This document shows positions 53,539 to 61,707 of a DNA stretch of 64,000 nucleotides, in pieces. Below the pieces are notes generated by a model. That model had not been told where the DNA came from, did not search any database, and saw only the letters and a program-made list of their open reading frames with translations. The stretch covers positions 1 to 64,000 of the forward strand of contig NZ_APMH01000012.1 in assembly GCF_000359585.1 (NCBI RefSeq), read 5' to 3'. Within the stretch, counting starts at the first letter, position 1, and every line of letters starts with the position of its first letter. Source of the stretch: Clostridium tyrobutyricum DSM 2637 = ATCC 25755 = JCM 11008 (GTDB lineage Bacteria; Bacillota; Clostridia; Clostridiales; Clostridiaceae). Made by a program: the position numbers and the translations under genes.

Positions 53539-55488
53539 CTAAAACTGTGCGTATTTATACATGTACTTCTTTCTCGGTGCTACAACATCTCCCATAAGAA
53601 GCGAAACCATCTTCTCCGCTTTTGCAGCATCTTCTATAGTTATCTGCTGAAGTGTCCTTGTTTCAGGATTCAGTGTGGTTTCCCAGAGCTGATCCGGATT
53701 CATCTCTCCAAGGCCTTTGTATCTCTGTATAAGTGCACCTGAGCCTACTTCATTTTTTGCATCTAAAAGCTGTTGGTCACTATATGCGTACTTAACAATT
53801 TGCTTGTTTTTAGTATTTTTATAGACTTTATACAGAGGTGGAAGTGCTATATACAGGTGACCATCTGAAATAAGTTTTCTCATATATCTATATATATATG
53901 TCATCCACAAGGTTCTTATATGATAACCATCTACGTCTGCATCACTCATTATTATTATCTTGTCATATTTTAAATCTTTCTCATTATAGTTATCAAGTAT
54001 ACCGGTTCCTACAGCTGAATTGAATATTTTCAATTCTTCGCTTCCCAAAACATTTTCCAGTTTCTGTTTTTCTGTATTCATGATTTTTCCCTTGGATGGC
54101 ATTATAGTCTGAAATCTTCTATCCCTTGCCTGTTTGGCAGATCCTCCTGCAGAGTCACCCTCCACTACTATAAACTCACAGTATGAAGAATTTTTCAAAG
54201 TACACACTGCAATTTTCCCGGCAAGAGGTGCAGCTCCTTTTCCTATCTTCTTTTTTTCCGCATCATTTATCTTCTTTATTTTTTCTCTCCTTGCAGCTGA
54301 ATCCAGTGCATTGTTTATTATGACAGCCGCTGTTTTTTTATTGTCCTCTATCCACTCTGAAAGTTTTGTGTAGGAAAGATCATTCATCATGGTATAGGCT
54401 TCTGTATTTCCAAGTTTTGTCTTGGTTTGTCCTTCAAATACAGGATTGCTTATCTTGATTTTGACTATGGCTGTCATTCCCTCTCTCAAGTCGTCTCCTT
54501 CAAATTCCTTTTCCTTTACCAGGTTAAGCTTTTTGCCCCAATCCTTAAATGCTCTTGTCATTCCAGTTTTAAATCCGCTTTCATGAGTTCCCGACTCTGT
54601 AGTTGGGATGTTGTTTACATAGCTTGCTATATGATAAGTAGTTGAATCGGTAAATTGAATACATATTTCTCCCTGCATTTTTATGTCATTTACCTGTCTT
54701 TCACCCTGAAACAGTATGGGATCCTTATGGAGCGGTGTTTTGCTTTCATTTAAATATTCTATAAAGTCCAGAAGCCCTCTTTCCGAGTGATACTCTTTCT
54801 GAATTTCCTCATGTCCTCTTCTGTCTATTAATTTTAATGTGACGCCTTTATTTTGAAATGCCAGTTCCTTTAATCTTTCATCTATTATATCAAATTTGAA
54901 TTCAACAGTGGAAAACACATCAGAATCCGGCATGAATGTAACTTTGGTTCCTGTATCTTTAGTTTCTCCTATTTGATTGAGTTTTGTTACAGGAGTCCCC
55001 GGCATATCCTTCCCAAGCGATTCGTCGTAGGAATATTCAAATCTCTGTTTATATATATGCCCTTTTTGTTTTACTTCTACTTCCATCCATTTTGAAAGTG
55101 CATTTACAACTGCTGCGCCGACTCCGTGAAGGCCTCCAGAGGTTTTATAGACATCATTGTTGAATTTGCCGCCGGTATGAAGTTCGGTAAATACCATTTC
55201 GACTCCTGTCTTTTTCTTTAAAGGATGTACCCCTGTTGGAATTCCCCTTCCATTGTCAGTTACAGTTGCACTACCATCTTCGTTCAAAATAACAGATGCA
55301 CAGGAACCGAACCCATTTGAAATTTCATCTATAGAATTATCTAGAATTTCCCATATGCAATGATGAAGTCCTTTACTGCCTGTAGACCCTATATACATTC
55401 CAGGTCTCACTCTAACTGGTTCAAGTTTTTCAAGTGAAGTTAAAGAATTTACATCATATACTTCATTATCTATATCTTTATGCTTCAT
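53539..55488 (-). CDS. parE: Type IIA topoisomerase subunit B, ParE-like (topoisomerase IV)
   Basis: 649 residues. GHKL ATPase: RPGMYIGSTGSKGLHHCIWE, ILDNSIDEISNGFG, TVTDNGRGIPTGVHP and TSGGLHGVGAAVVNALS. Toprim domain: VVEGDSAGGSAKQARDRRFQ and IIMSDADVDGYHIRTL. The ending PRKKYMYKYAQF differs from the usual GyrB ending (ARRNFI), again supporting ParE. It lies just before the ParC-like gene and behind a hairpin that may attenuate it. Confidence 0.88.
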   Translation of the reverse strand: MKHKDIDNEVYDVNSLTSLEKLEPVRVRPGMYIGSTGSKGLHHCIWEILDNSIDEISNGFGSCASVILNEDGSATVTDNGRGIPTGVHPLKKKTGVEMVFTELHTGGKFNNDVYKTSGGLHGVGAAVVNALSKWMEVEVKQKGHIYKQRFEYSYDESLGKDMPGTPVTKLNQIGETKDTGTKVTFMPDSDVFSTVEFKFDIIDERLKELAFQNKGVTLKLIDRRGHEEIQKEYHSERGLLDFIEYLNESKTPLHKDPILFQGERQVNDIKMQGEICIQFTDSTTYHIASYVNNIPTTESGTHESGFKTGMTRAFKDWGKKLNLVKEKEFEGDDLREGMTAIVKIKISNPVFEGQTKTKLGNTEAYTMMNDLSYTKLSEWIEDNKKTAAVIINNALDSAARREKIKKINDAEKKKIGKGAAPLAGKIAVCTLKNSSYCEFIVVEGDSAGGSAKQARDRRFQTIMPSKGKIMNTEKQKLENVLGSEELKIFNSAVGTGILDNYNEKDLKYDKIIIMSDADVDGYHIRTLWMTYIYRYMRKLISDGHLYIALPPLYKVYKNTKNKQIVKYAYSDQQLLDAKNEVGSGALIQRYKGLGEMNPDQLWETTLNPETRTLQQITIEDAAKAEKMVSLLMGDVVAPRKKYMYKYAQF

Positions 55489-55528
55489 TTTTTACCTCCA
55501 AAATATATGCTAAGTTATTCAATTTATG

Positions 55529-55561
55529 AAAAAAAACCTTCTAAAAAATAATGCAGAAGGT
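55529..55561 (-). terminator. Intrinsic terminator/attenuator in the parE leader
   Basis: ACCTTCT (55536-55542 as complement) and AGAAGGT (55555-55561) form a 7-bp hairpin followed on the minus strand by eight T, only about 40 nt before the parE start. It would stop most transcripts begun upstream unless read through. No T-box consensus was recognised around it. Confidence 0.5.
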
Positions 55562-55647
55562 ACCATTAACTAAAAGTTCTAACTTCAAACGTTATTATAT
55601 ATTATAGTACATAATTTATGCAAATTATTTTTAAATAAGACTTATAT

Positions 55648-55676
55648 TTGACAAATTTTAATAAAAGGTATATATT
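55648..55676 (+). promoter_or_regulatory. Sigma-A promoter of cooS
   Basis: TTGACA (55648-55653), 17-nt spacer, TATATT (55671-55676): near-consensus. Predicted start about 55683, leaving a leader of about 105 nt. Confidence 0.75.
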
Positions 55677-55684
55677 AGTAAGCA

Positions 55685-55770
55685 AAAGTATACTATATTG
55701 ATATAGTTTATATATTGATATTAGTAATTTAATAACTTTTTATACCATTAAAGTATACTGTAATGGTATA
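55685..55770 (+). promoter_or_regulatory. Palindromic elements in the cooS leader
   Basis: TATACCATTA (55741-55750) and TAATGGTATA (55761-55770) are perfect 10-bp arms whose 10-nt centre AAGTATACTG is itself almost palindromic, so the 30 bp form one large dyad ending 5 bp before the AGGAGG site. The decamer AAAGTATACT occurs in the dyad (55750-55759) and again at 55685-55694 next to the predicted start, 65 bp apart. This suggests paired operator sites or an RNA hairpin controlling translation. Confidence 0.5.
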
Positions 55771-55788
55771 ATTTCAGGAGGTATTGTA

Positions 55789-57675
55789 ATGGAAAATTGT
55801 AAAAGTTGTAGTATTTGTAATTCGGCAGACAAGGTATTGGAAGATTTCATTGAAACATTGGATATAGAGACTTCTCTTCATCGTGTAGAGAGTCAGAAGT
55901 ATAAATGCAACTTTGGGAAAAATGGTGTATGCTGTAAACTCTGTGCAAATGGTCCCTGTAGAATAAGTGAGAAATCTCCTAGAGGAATATGCGGAGCAAC
56001 TGCCGATACAATAGTTGCAAGAAATTTTTTAAGGGCTGTAGCAGCAGGTACTGCATGTTATCTTCATGTAGTTGAAAATACTGCCAGGAATTTAAAATCT
56101 ACTGGTGAATCAAATGGAAAAATCAAAGGAGAAGCTGCACTTAACAGACTTGCGGATACATTTGGAATATCAGAGGCAGATATTCATAAGAAAGCTGTAT
56201 TGGTAGCAGATAAAGTATTGAGCGATTTGTACAAACCTAGATTTGAAAAAATGGATTTGGTGAATAAATTAGGCTATGCTCCTAGAATTGAAAACTGGCA
56301 AAAATTGGGCATAATGCCTGGAGGAGCAAAATCCGAAGTATTTGATGCTATAGTAAAAACCTCTACAAATTTGAACAGTGATGCCAAGGACATGATGGTA
56401 AACTGTTTAAATCTTGGAATAAGTACAGGAATTTATGGACTTACCCTTACAAACCTACTGAACGACATTCTACTTGGAGAACCTTCAATAAGGCCAGCTA
56501 AAGTAGGATTCAAAGTAGTTGACCCTTCCTATATAAATATAATGGTAACAGGTCACCAACAATCAATCATATCATATCTTGAAGATATTCTTACAACTCC
56601 TGAAGTAATAAAAAAAGCACAGAAAGCCGGAGCCAAAGGTTTCAAACTTGTAGGATGCACATGTGTAGGCCAGGATCTTCAATTAAGAGGAGAGCATTAC
56701 AAGGATGTATTTTCAGGACATGCAGGCAACAACTTTACCAGTGAAGCACTAATTGCAACTGGCGGCATAGATTCCATAGTATCAGAATTCAACTGTACAC
56801 TTCCAGGAATAGAGCCTGTCTCAGATAAATTCATGGTAAAAATGATATGTGTTGATGATGTAGCCAAAAAATCGAATGCAGAATATGTAGAGTATTCCTT
56901 CGATAAAAGAAAGGAAATAAGCAATCATATAATAGACGAATCAATAAAGAGTTATTTAGACAGACGTCCTAAAATAAAGATAAACATACCTGAAAATCAC
57001 GGTTTTGATAATGTTATAACGGGCGTAAGCGAAGGATCACTTAAAGAATTTCTTGGAGGAACCTGGAAACCATTAGTTGACTTAATTGCTGCAGGCAAGA
57101 TCAAGGGAGTTGCAGGAATAGTAGGCTGCTCAAATCTTACTGCAAAAGGTCATGATGTATTTACTGTTGGACTTGCAAAGGAACTTATAAAAAGAGACAT
57201 TATAGTACTGTCCGCAGGATGCTCAAGTGGGGGGCTTGAAAATGTGGGATTGATGTCTCCCGAAGCTTCAAAACTTGCAGGTTCAAATTTAAGGGCAGTT
57301 TGTGAAAGTCTTGGAATACCTCCTGTACTAAATTTTGGTCCATGCCTTGCTATAGGAAGGCTTGAAATTGTAGCAAAGGAACTAGCTGAATATTTGAATA
57401 TAGACATTCCAGCTCTTCCATTAGTGCTTTCAGCTCCTCAGTGGTTGGAAGAACAGGCTCTTGCAGATGGATGCTTTGGATTGTCCCTTGGACTTCCACT
57501 TCATCTTGCAATTTCACCTTTTATAGATGGAAGTGAAACTGTTTCAAAATTACTTACAGAAGACATGGAAAGTCTAACTGGAGGAAAATTAATTATTGAA
57601 GGTGACATTAAAAAGGCTGCTGACAAACTTGAAGAAATAGTTCTAGCTAAAAGAAAAGGCCTGGGACTTAGATAG
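55789..57675 (+). CDS. cooS: Anaerobic Ni-carbon monoxide dehydrogenase, catalytic subunit
   Basis: 628 residues, CO + H2O to CO2 + 2 electrons. D-cluster: C40 and C48 (CX7C). B-cluster: C49, C52, C57, C68 (VCCKLCANGPCRIS, GICG). C-cluster ligands: His in MVTGHQQS, Cys in VGCTCVGQD, FNCTLPG, VGCSNL, SAGCSSGG and FGPCLAIG. His93 is conserved (CYLHVVEN). The lysine expected in the SAPE..EKA motif is Gln556 here (SAPQWLEEQALADG). No cooF, cooC or acs genes adjoin it, so it is a stand-alone CODH. AGGAGG 8 nt before ATG. Confidence 0.95.
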   Translation: MENCKSCSICNSADKVLEDFIETLDIETSLHRVESQKYKCNFGKNGVCCKLCANGPCRISEKSPRGICGATADTIVARNFLRAVAAGTACYLHVVENTARNLKSTGESNGKIKGEAALNRLADTFGISEADIHKKAVLVADKVLSDLYKPRFEKMDLVNKLGYAPRIENWQKLGIMPGGAKSEVFDAIVKTSTNLNSDAKDMMVNCLNLGISTGIYGLTLTNLLNDILLGEPSIRPAKVGFKVVDPSYINIMVTGHQQSIISYLEDILTTPEVIKKAQKAGAKGFKLVGCTCVGQDLQLRGEHYKDVFSGHAGNNFTSEALIATGGIDSIVSEFNCTLPGIEPVSDKFMVKMICVDDVAKKSNAEYVEYSFDKRKEISNHIIDESIKSYLDRRPKIKINIPENHGFDNVITGVSEGSLKEFLGGTWKPLVDLIAAGKIKGVAGIVGCSNLTAKGHDVFTVGLAKELIKRDIIVLSAGCSSGGLENVGLMSPEASKLAGSNLRAVCESLGIPPVLNFGPCLAIGRLEIVAKELAEYLNIDIPALPLVLSAPQWLEEQALADGCFGLSLGLPLHLAISPFIDGSETVSKLLTEDMESLTGGKLIIEGDIKKAADKLEEIVLAKRKGLGLR

Positions 57676-57730
57676 AGTTCAAATAATGGAGTTCAAATAA
57701 TGGAGTTCAAATAATGGAGTTCAAATAATG
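57675..57730 (+). repeat. Four tandem 14-bp repeats after cooS
   Basis: GAGTTCAAATAATG repeated four times without mismatch, beginning on the last base of the cooS stop codon. The last copy forms the 5' arm of the terminator hairpin that follows. Confidence 0.9.
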
Positions 57731-57776
57731 GAGATTTTCGGTATGGACCGAAAATCTCCATATTTGAACTTTTTAC
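57719..57776 (+). terminator. Terminator of cooS; variant of the intergenic hairpin repeat (copy 4)
   Basis: TGGAGATTTTCGGT (57729-57742) and ACCGAAAATCTCCA (57747-57760) are perfect arms around ATGG. The stem extends via AGTTCAAATA (in tandem copy 4) and TATTTGAACT, followed by TTTTTA. The GATTTTCGG/CCGAAAATC core is a compensated variant of the GATTTTCGTC/GACGAAAATC hairpins elsewhere. Confidence 0.8.
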
Positions 57777-57972
57777 TTTGATATTTTACTTTACTTTTCC
57801 TTGGTTTGCCACCTTCCCCTGCTTAAGTGCAATTTCATTTGGATCACCAAGATAATAGTGTTTAATAAATCTCCAATTCAGTTCACAATTTATAAGCGAA
57901 ATTGGAATTAATAATCATTTTTATGTAATAATTACAACACAAAATACCATATGATGCTAATATATCCATATA

Positions 57973-58018
57973 AAAATAAGTATAATCTATTTGAATCCAA
58001 ATAGATTATACTTATTTT
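57973..58018. terminator. Strong bidirectional terminator
   Basis: AAAATAAGTATAATCTATTTG (57973-57993, 21 bp) pairs perfectly with 57998-58018; loop AATC. It overlaps the stop of the small minus-strand gene and insulates it from cooS. Confidence 0.85.
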
Positions 58019-58334
58019 ACTTAATGACTACACATAATTTAAATAGAGAAATTAAAATATCTTTTTCATAGTCAGACACATTTTCAAAACTTTGGAGAAA
58101 TACAGTATATTTGTCATTCAACTCTATCTTCTCCTGGGGCATAAAGGTCTCTTTTCCCGCTCCAATTATATACTCTATTCTTTTGGTGAATTTTTGAGAA
58201 AAAACCACCTGAGTTCCTTCATAATAGGCCACTGTATTCTCACATAGTATTTTAAAAGCCTCTTTTATATCTCCTGCTTCAAGTACTTCCTTCAAATTAT
58301 GTTCTATAAATTTTTTAAACTCCATTTTATCCAT
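58017..58334 (-). CDS. Uncharacterised small protein next to the HydG paralogue
   Basis: 105 residues, soluble, no family recognised. KMEFKKFIEHNLKEVLEAGD and IKEAFKILCENTVAYYEGTQ are helical; QEKIELNDKYTVFLQSFENV and SDYEKDILISLFKLCVVIK end the protein. One Cys (ILCENT) and one near the C-terminus (KLCVV). Start ATG 58334 with GATGAGG upstream; longer upstream starts lack a ribosome site. It follows the HydG-like gene on the same strand (88-nt gap containing a palindrome) and ends in the strong terminator, so the two probably form a two-gene transcript. Confidence 0.6.
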   Translation of the reverse strand: MDKMEFKKFIEHNLKEVLEAGDIKEAFKILCENTVAYYEGTQVVFSQKFTKRIEYIIGAGKETFMPQEKIELNDKYTVFLQSFENVSDYEKDILISLFKLCVVIK

Positions 58335-58361
58335 ACACAACCTCATCCTTGCACAAAATCT

Positions 58362-58421
58362 AAAGTACAAAGTTCAAATATCATAGTTCAAATTTGAACT
58401 ATGCACTTTGAACTATGCACT
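58362..58421. repeat. Palindrome between HydG-like gene and small gene
   Basis: CATAGTTCAAA/TTTGAACTATG (58382-58403) is a perfect 22-bp palindrome without loop, embedded in longer imperfect CTAAAGTACAAAGTTCAAAT and ACTTTGAACTATGCACTTTA units. Related to the AGTTCAAA units of the hairpin repeat family. Confidence 0.7.
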
Positions 58422-59849
58422 TTAGATATAAATGTCTCTTTTTCCATCTGAGATAAGCTGCAACTTATCTTTTATAATTTTCTGCTTTGCTGCATCAAAT
58501 TTTTTTATGGTCTTGTTAATGACTTCCTCTCCTGCAGTTTTAGTCTCAGGTGATGCATAATCTAAAAGATACTCCTTGAATGTAAAAATTGCATTTGGAA
58601 TACAGAAATTATGAATTAATGATTTCTTTGCTATACTCATAAAATGAGATCCAGTTCTTCCGCATCTATAATCGGCAGTACAAAAAGACGGAATACATCC
58701 CTGTTTGCACACATCTCTTATAGCTTCATCGAGGCTTCTCATATCTCCAAGTTGAAACTGTTCTTTTTCAGGTATCAAACCCCTGTCATACTCTGCATAG
58801 CCTCCTATTCCTATTCTTGAACCTGCATCTACCTGTGACACTCCAAGTGGAAGCACTTCTTCTCTTACTTTTGTACTCTCCCTTGCCGTCAATATCATAC
58901 CCGTATATGGAACCGATAATCTTAAAATAGCCACAAGCTTTTTAAAATCATCATCTGAAACTTTATATTTGGGGTTGAGCGTAAATGGTACATCTAAGGC
59001 TGATTCTATTCGTGGAAAAGATATTGTATGTGGTCCTACTCCATCAAAAGTTTTTTCAAAATGGATTGTATGATATAAAAGTCCCATTACTTCGAATTTC
59101 CAGTCATATAGTCCAAACAATGCTCCAATACCAAGGTCATCTATTCCTGCTTCCATGGCCCTGTCAAGTCCATAGAGTCTCCATGCATAATTTCCCTTTC
59201 TATCACCTGCTGGATGCAATTTTCTATAAGTATCGTGGTGATATGTCTCCTGGAATATCTGGAATGTTCCAATACCCGCTTCATGTAATTTTTTATATCC
59301 CGGTACATCCAGTGGAGCTGCATTTATATTAACTCTTCTTATTTCTCCTCTTCCAACTTTTGTGGCATATACTTTCTTAATTGTCTTGGCTATGAAATCC
59401 GCATCATAATTGTCATCTTCTCCATATACAAGTATCAATCTCTTATGGCCTGATTTTTCCAGTACTTCTACTTCTTCACCAAGTTCATCCATGGTAAGAG
59501 TTTTTCTGTCTATTGATTTATTGTCATGCCTGAAACCGCAGTACAGACAATTGTTCCTACATTTATTTCCTACATATAATGGAGCAAAAAATACTATTCT
59601 TTCTCCATATACTTCCTCTTTTATCTGCCTTGCAAGTGCAAACATTTCTTGAAGAAGATCCTCATCTTCTATTTGAAGCAATTTTGCAGTTTCTTCAGGT
59701 TCCAACCTGACTTTTGATCTTGCCTTGTCAAATATGGCCCTTATTTCACTTTTTTCCGGATTTTTAGCTGCATTTAACTGCTCCCATATTTTATCATCAT
59801 CAATGAAATCCTTAAAATTAGGATCCAAATACTTTTTATCTATTTCCAT
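58422..59849 (-). CDS. HydG-family radical SAM enzyme (tyrosine lyase type) with altered auxiliary-cluster motif
   Basis: 475 residues, aligned by eye along its whole length with HydG, the [FeFe]-hydrogenase maturase that cleaves tyrosine to make the Fe(CO)2(CN) synthon. The radical SAM motif is C97-RNN-C101-LY-C104 in VGNKCRNNCLYCGFRHDN. In HydG the C-terminal auxiliary [4Fe-4S] cluster is held by CX2CX22C (CTACYR...). Here it reads C390-T-A-D393-Y-R-C396-GRTG... C416, so the second Cys is Asp and a new Cys appears three residues later. hydE and hydF are not nearby. The length rules out simple ThiH (about 370). Start ATG 59849 with GGGAGG upstream. Function uncertain: a divergent HydG or a new tyrosine-lyase. 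Confidence 0.8.
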   Translation of the reverse strand: MEIDKKYLDPNFKDFIDDDKIWEQLNAAKNPEKSEIRAIFDKARSKVRLEPEETAKLLQIEDEDLLQEMFALARQIKEEVYGERIVFFAPLYVGNKCRNNCLYCGFRHDNKSIDRKTLTMDELGEEVEVLEKSGHKRLILVYGEDDNYDADFIAKTIKKVYATKVGRGEIRRVNINAAPLDVPGYKKLHEAGIGTFQIFQETYHHDTYRKLHPAGDRKGNYAWRLYGLDRAMEAGIDDLGIGALFGLYDWKFEVMGLLYHTIHFEKTFDGVGPHTISFPRIESALDVPFTLNPKYKVSDDDFKKLVAILRLSVPYTGMILTARESTKVREEVLPLGVSQVDAGSRIGIGGYAEYDRGLIPEKEQFQLGDMRSLDEAIRDVCKQGCIPSFCTADYRCGRTGSHFMSIAKKSLIHNFCIPNAIFTFKEYLLDYASPETKTAGEEVINKTIKKFDAAKQKIIKDKLQLISDGKRDIYI

Positions 59850-59870
59850 TTTATATTTCCTCCCTAAAAT

Positions 59871-59908
59871 AAAAAAATTAAACTCTCCAGGCAATGCTGA
59901 AAGTTTAA
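59871..59908 (-). terminator. Leader hairpin with T-run before the HydG-like gene
   Basis: Minus strand TTAAACTTTC (59908-59899) and GAGAGTTTAA (59887-59878) pair with one G-T, followed by TTTTTTT (59877-59871), about 20 nt before the ribosome site. It looks like an attenuator in the 5' leader. The rest of the 369-bp gap 59850-60218 is AT-rich; a TTGACA lies at about 59930 but has no good -10. No riboswitch was recognised. Confidence 0.45.
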
Positions 59909-60218
59909 CTAATTCACAGAAAAATATAATGTCAAATATATAACAATATATTTTCACAATAAATATGTTCTATCAGCATCTTGCTCAGAATACTCTTTAC
60001 AATTTGGCATAGATTTTTAGTATATCCTAAGTAACAGAAAATCTATTACTAAAGATTTAATTATATTCTATACTTTTAAAACAAGCCTTGTCAATAATTT
60101 TTTGAAGTAGTTGATAATATTTTAACTAATAAATGTATGGGTACATTTTTCAAATAATTGTTTTACATATACAATTATTAGCATCAACATAATAATAATT
60201 GATATTGGAGGAACAATT

Positions 60219-61088
60219 ATGGCAAAATATGAATTAAACAAAAATCTTGCCCAGATGTTAAAGGGCGGCGTAATAATGGATGTAGTAAACAGAGAACAGG
60301 CAATTATTGCTGAAAAAGCAGGAGCTTGTGCAGTTATGGCTCTTGAAAGAGTACCTTCTGATATAAGAAAAGAAGGTGGCGTTGCAAGAATGTCCGATCC
60401 TAAAATGATAATGGAAATACAAAATGCAGTATCAATACCTGTTATGGCCAAGGTAAGAATAGGACATTTCGTAGAAGCACAAATTCTACAGCAATTAAAT
60501 GTAGATTTCATAGATGAAAGTGAAGTTTTAACTCCTGCGGATAATTCTTATCACATAAATAAAAAGGATTTTAAAATACCTTTTGTATGCGGGGCACGAA
60601 ATCTTGGAGAGGCTCTTAGAAGAATTGGTGAAGGTGCATCAATGATAAGAACAAAAGGCGAAGCTGGAACAGGAAATGTTGTTGAGGCTGTAACTCATAT
60701 GAGGACAATGTCAGATGAAATCCAAAGGGTTAAAAGTGCAGGAAAAGAGGAGCTTATGACTCTTGCAAAAGAATTTCAAGCACCTTATGATCTGATAGAA
60801 TATGTATGGGAAAATGGAAAACTTCCTGTAGTAAATTTTGCTGCAGGTGGAATTGCAACTCCTGCAGATGCAGCATTAATGATGCAACTCGGATCTGAAG
60901 GTGTATTTGTTGGATCTGGAATATTTAAATCTGAAAATCCAGAAAAGAGAGCAAAAGCAATTGTACTTGCTACCACTTATTATAATGATGCTGAAAAAGT
61001 TGAAAAAGCTTCTGAAGATATTGGAACTGCAATGTCTGGAATTGAAATAAAAGACATAGAAGAAAAATATGCAGAAAGAGGATGGTAG
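60219..61088 (+). CDS. pdxS: Pyridoxal 5'-phosphate synthase, synthase subunit
   Basis: 289 residues, TIM barrel. [40 protein letters not shown], catalytic Lys in [17 protein letters not shown] and second Lys in [16 protein letters not shown]. Makes PLP from ribose-5-phosphate, glyceraldehyde-3-phosphate and ammonia supplied by PdxT. TTGGAGG before ATG. One base separates it from pdxT. Confidence 0.97.
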   Translation: MAKYELNKNLAQMLKGGVIMDVVNREQAIIAEKAGACAVMALERVPSDIRKEGGVARMSDPKMIMEIQNAVSIPVMAKVRIGHFVEAQILQQLNVDFIDESEVLTPADNSYHINKKDFKIPFVCGARNLGEALRRIGEGASMIRTKGEAGTGNVVEAVTHMRTMSDEIQRVKSAGKEELMTLAKEFQAPYDLIEYVWENGKLPVVNFAAGGIATPADAALMMQLGSEGVFVGSGIFKSENPEKRAKAIVLATTYYNDAEKVEKASEDIGTAMSGIEIKDIEEKYAERGW

Positions 61089-61089
61089 T

Positions 61090-61650
61090 ATGAAAATCGG
61101 TGTACTGTCATTTCAAGGCGGCGTAAAGGAACATATGGACCATATAAAATCTCTTGGAACTGATGCCGTAGAAATAAAAGATTGCAGACAACTAGATGAA
61201 ATCGACGGCATCATACTTCCAGGTGGTGAAAGTACTACTATGGGAAAGCTGCTTGAAATCACAAAAATGATGCAGCCATTGAGAGAAAAAATATTAAATG
61301 GGCTTCCTGTATGGGGAACATGTGCAGGTATGATACTTCTGGCAAATTCAATTGAGGACAGCAAAAGCTATCTTTCTGTAATAGACATATCTGTAAGGAG
61401 AAATGCCTATGGAAGTCAAATTGACAGTTTCCGTGACTATGCACTTATTCCTGAGGTATCTGATTTTAAAATACCCCTGGTTTTCATAAGGGCTCCTTTT
61501 ATAACGCATTTAGGTGATAATGTAAAAAGGCTGTGCACTATAAGGGAAAATGTAGTTGCCGCCAGGCATGACAACGTCCTTGTAACTTCATTTCATCCAG
61601 AACTTACAGAAGATTTGAAATTTCATGAATATTTTTTATCCATGATTTAG
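61090..61650 (+). CDS. pdxT: Pyridoxal 5'-phosphate synthase, glutaminase subunit
   Basis: 186 residues, class I glutaminase. [38 protein letters not shown], catalytic Cys in [13 protein letters not shown] and His/Glu in [18 protein letters not shown]. Start ATG 61090, directly after the pdxS stop with AGAGGATGG overlapping the pdxS end; longer in-frame extensions lie inside pdxS. Confidence 0.97.
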   Translation: MKIGVLSFQGGVKEHMDHIKSLGTDAVEIKDCRQLDEIDGIILPGGESTTMGKLLEITKMMQPLREKILNGLPVWGTCAGMILLANSIEDSKSYLSVIDISVRRNAYGSQIDSFRDYALIPEVSDFKIPLVFIRAPFITHLGDNVKRLCTIRENVVAARHDNVLVTSFHPELTEDLKFHEYFLSMI

Positions 61651-61651
61651 T

Positions 61652-61707
61652 CAATTCACAATTCACAATCCACAGTTCACAATTGCCAATTTACAATTGT
61701 GAACTGT
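61652..61707. repeat. TTCACAATT-family repeat between pdxT and the convergent gene
   Basis: Contains ACAGTTCACAATTG (61672-61685) and its exact complement CAATTGTGAACTGT (61694-61707), a 14-bp hairpin with loop CCAATTTA. May serve as terminator for both convergent genes; the last codons and stop of the minus-strand gene lie inside it. Confidence 0.7.

Noticed and set aside
50576-55488. Naming the topoisomerase pair gyrA/gyrB
   Set aside because: No QRRGGKG gyrase box in the A subunit and a ParE-type B-subunit ending; topoisomerase IV fits better, though phylogeny would be decisive.
55529-55600. T-box riboswitch before parE (TGGTACC present)
   Set aside because: The rest of the T-box consensus and specifier stem are missing, and parE is not an amino-acid gene.
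57675-57730. CRISPR array
   Set aside because: The four 14-bp units are contiguous without spacers and belong to the terminator region.
57786-57914. Minus-strand open stretch reading NWRFIKHYYLGDPNEIALKQ and GKVANQGKVK before a stop
   Set aside because: Protein-like but without a start codon and closed by an upstream TGA; could be a gene remnant, but no family was recognised so it is not annotated.
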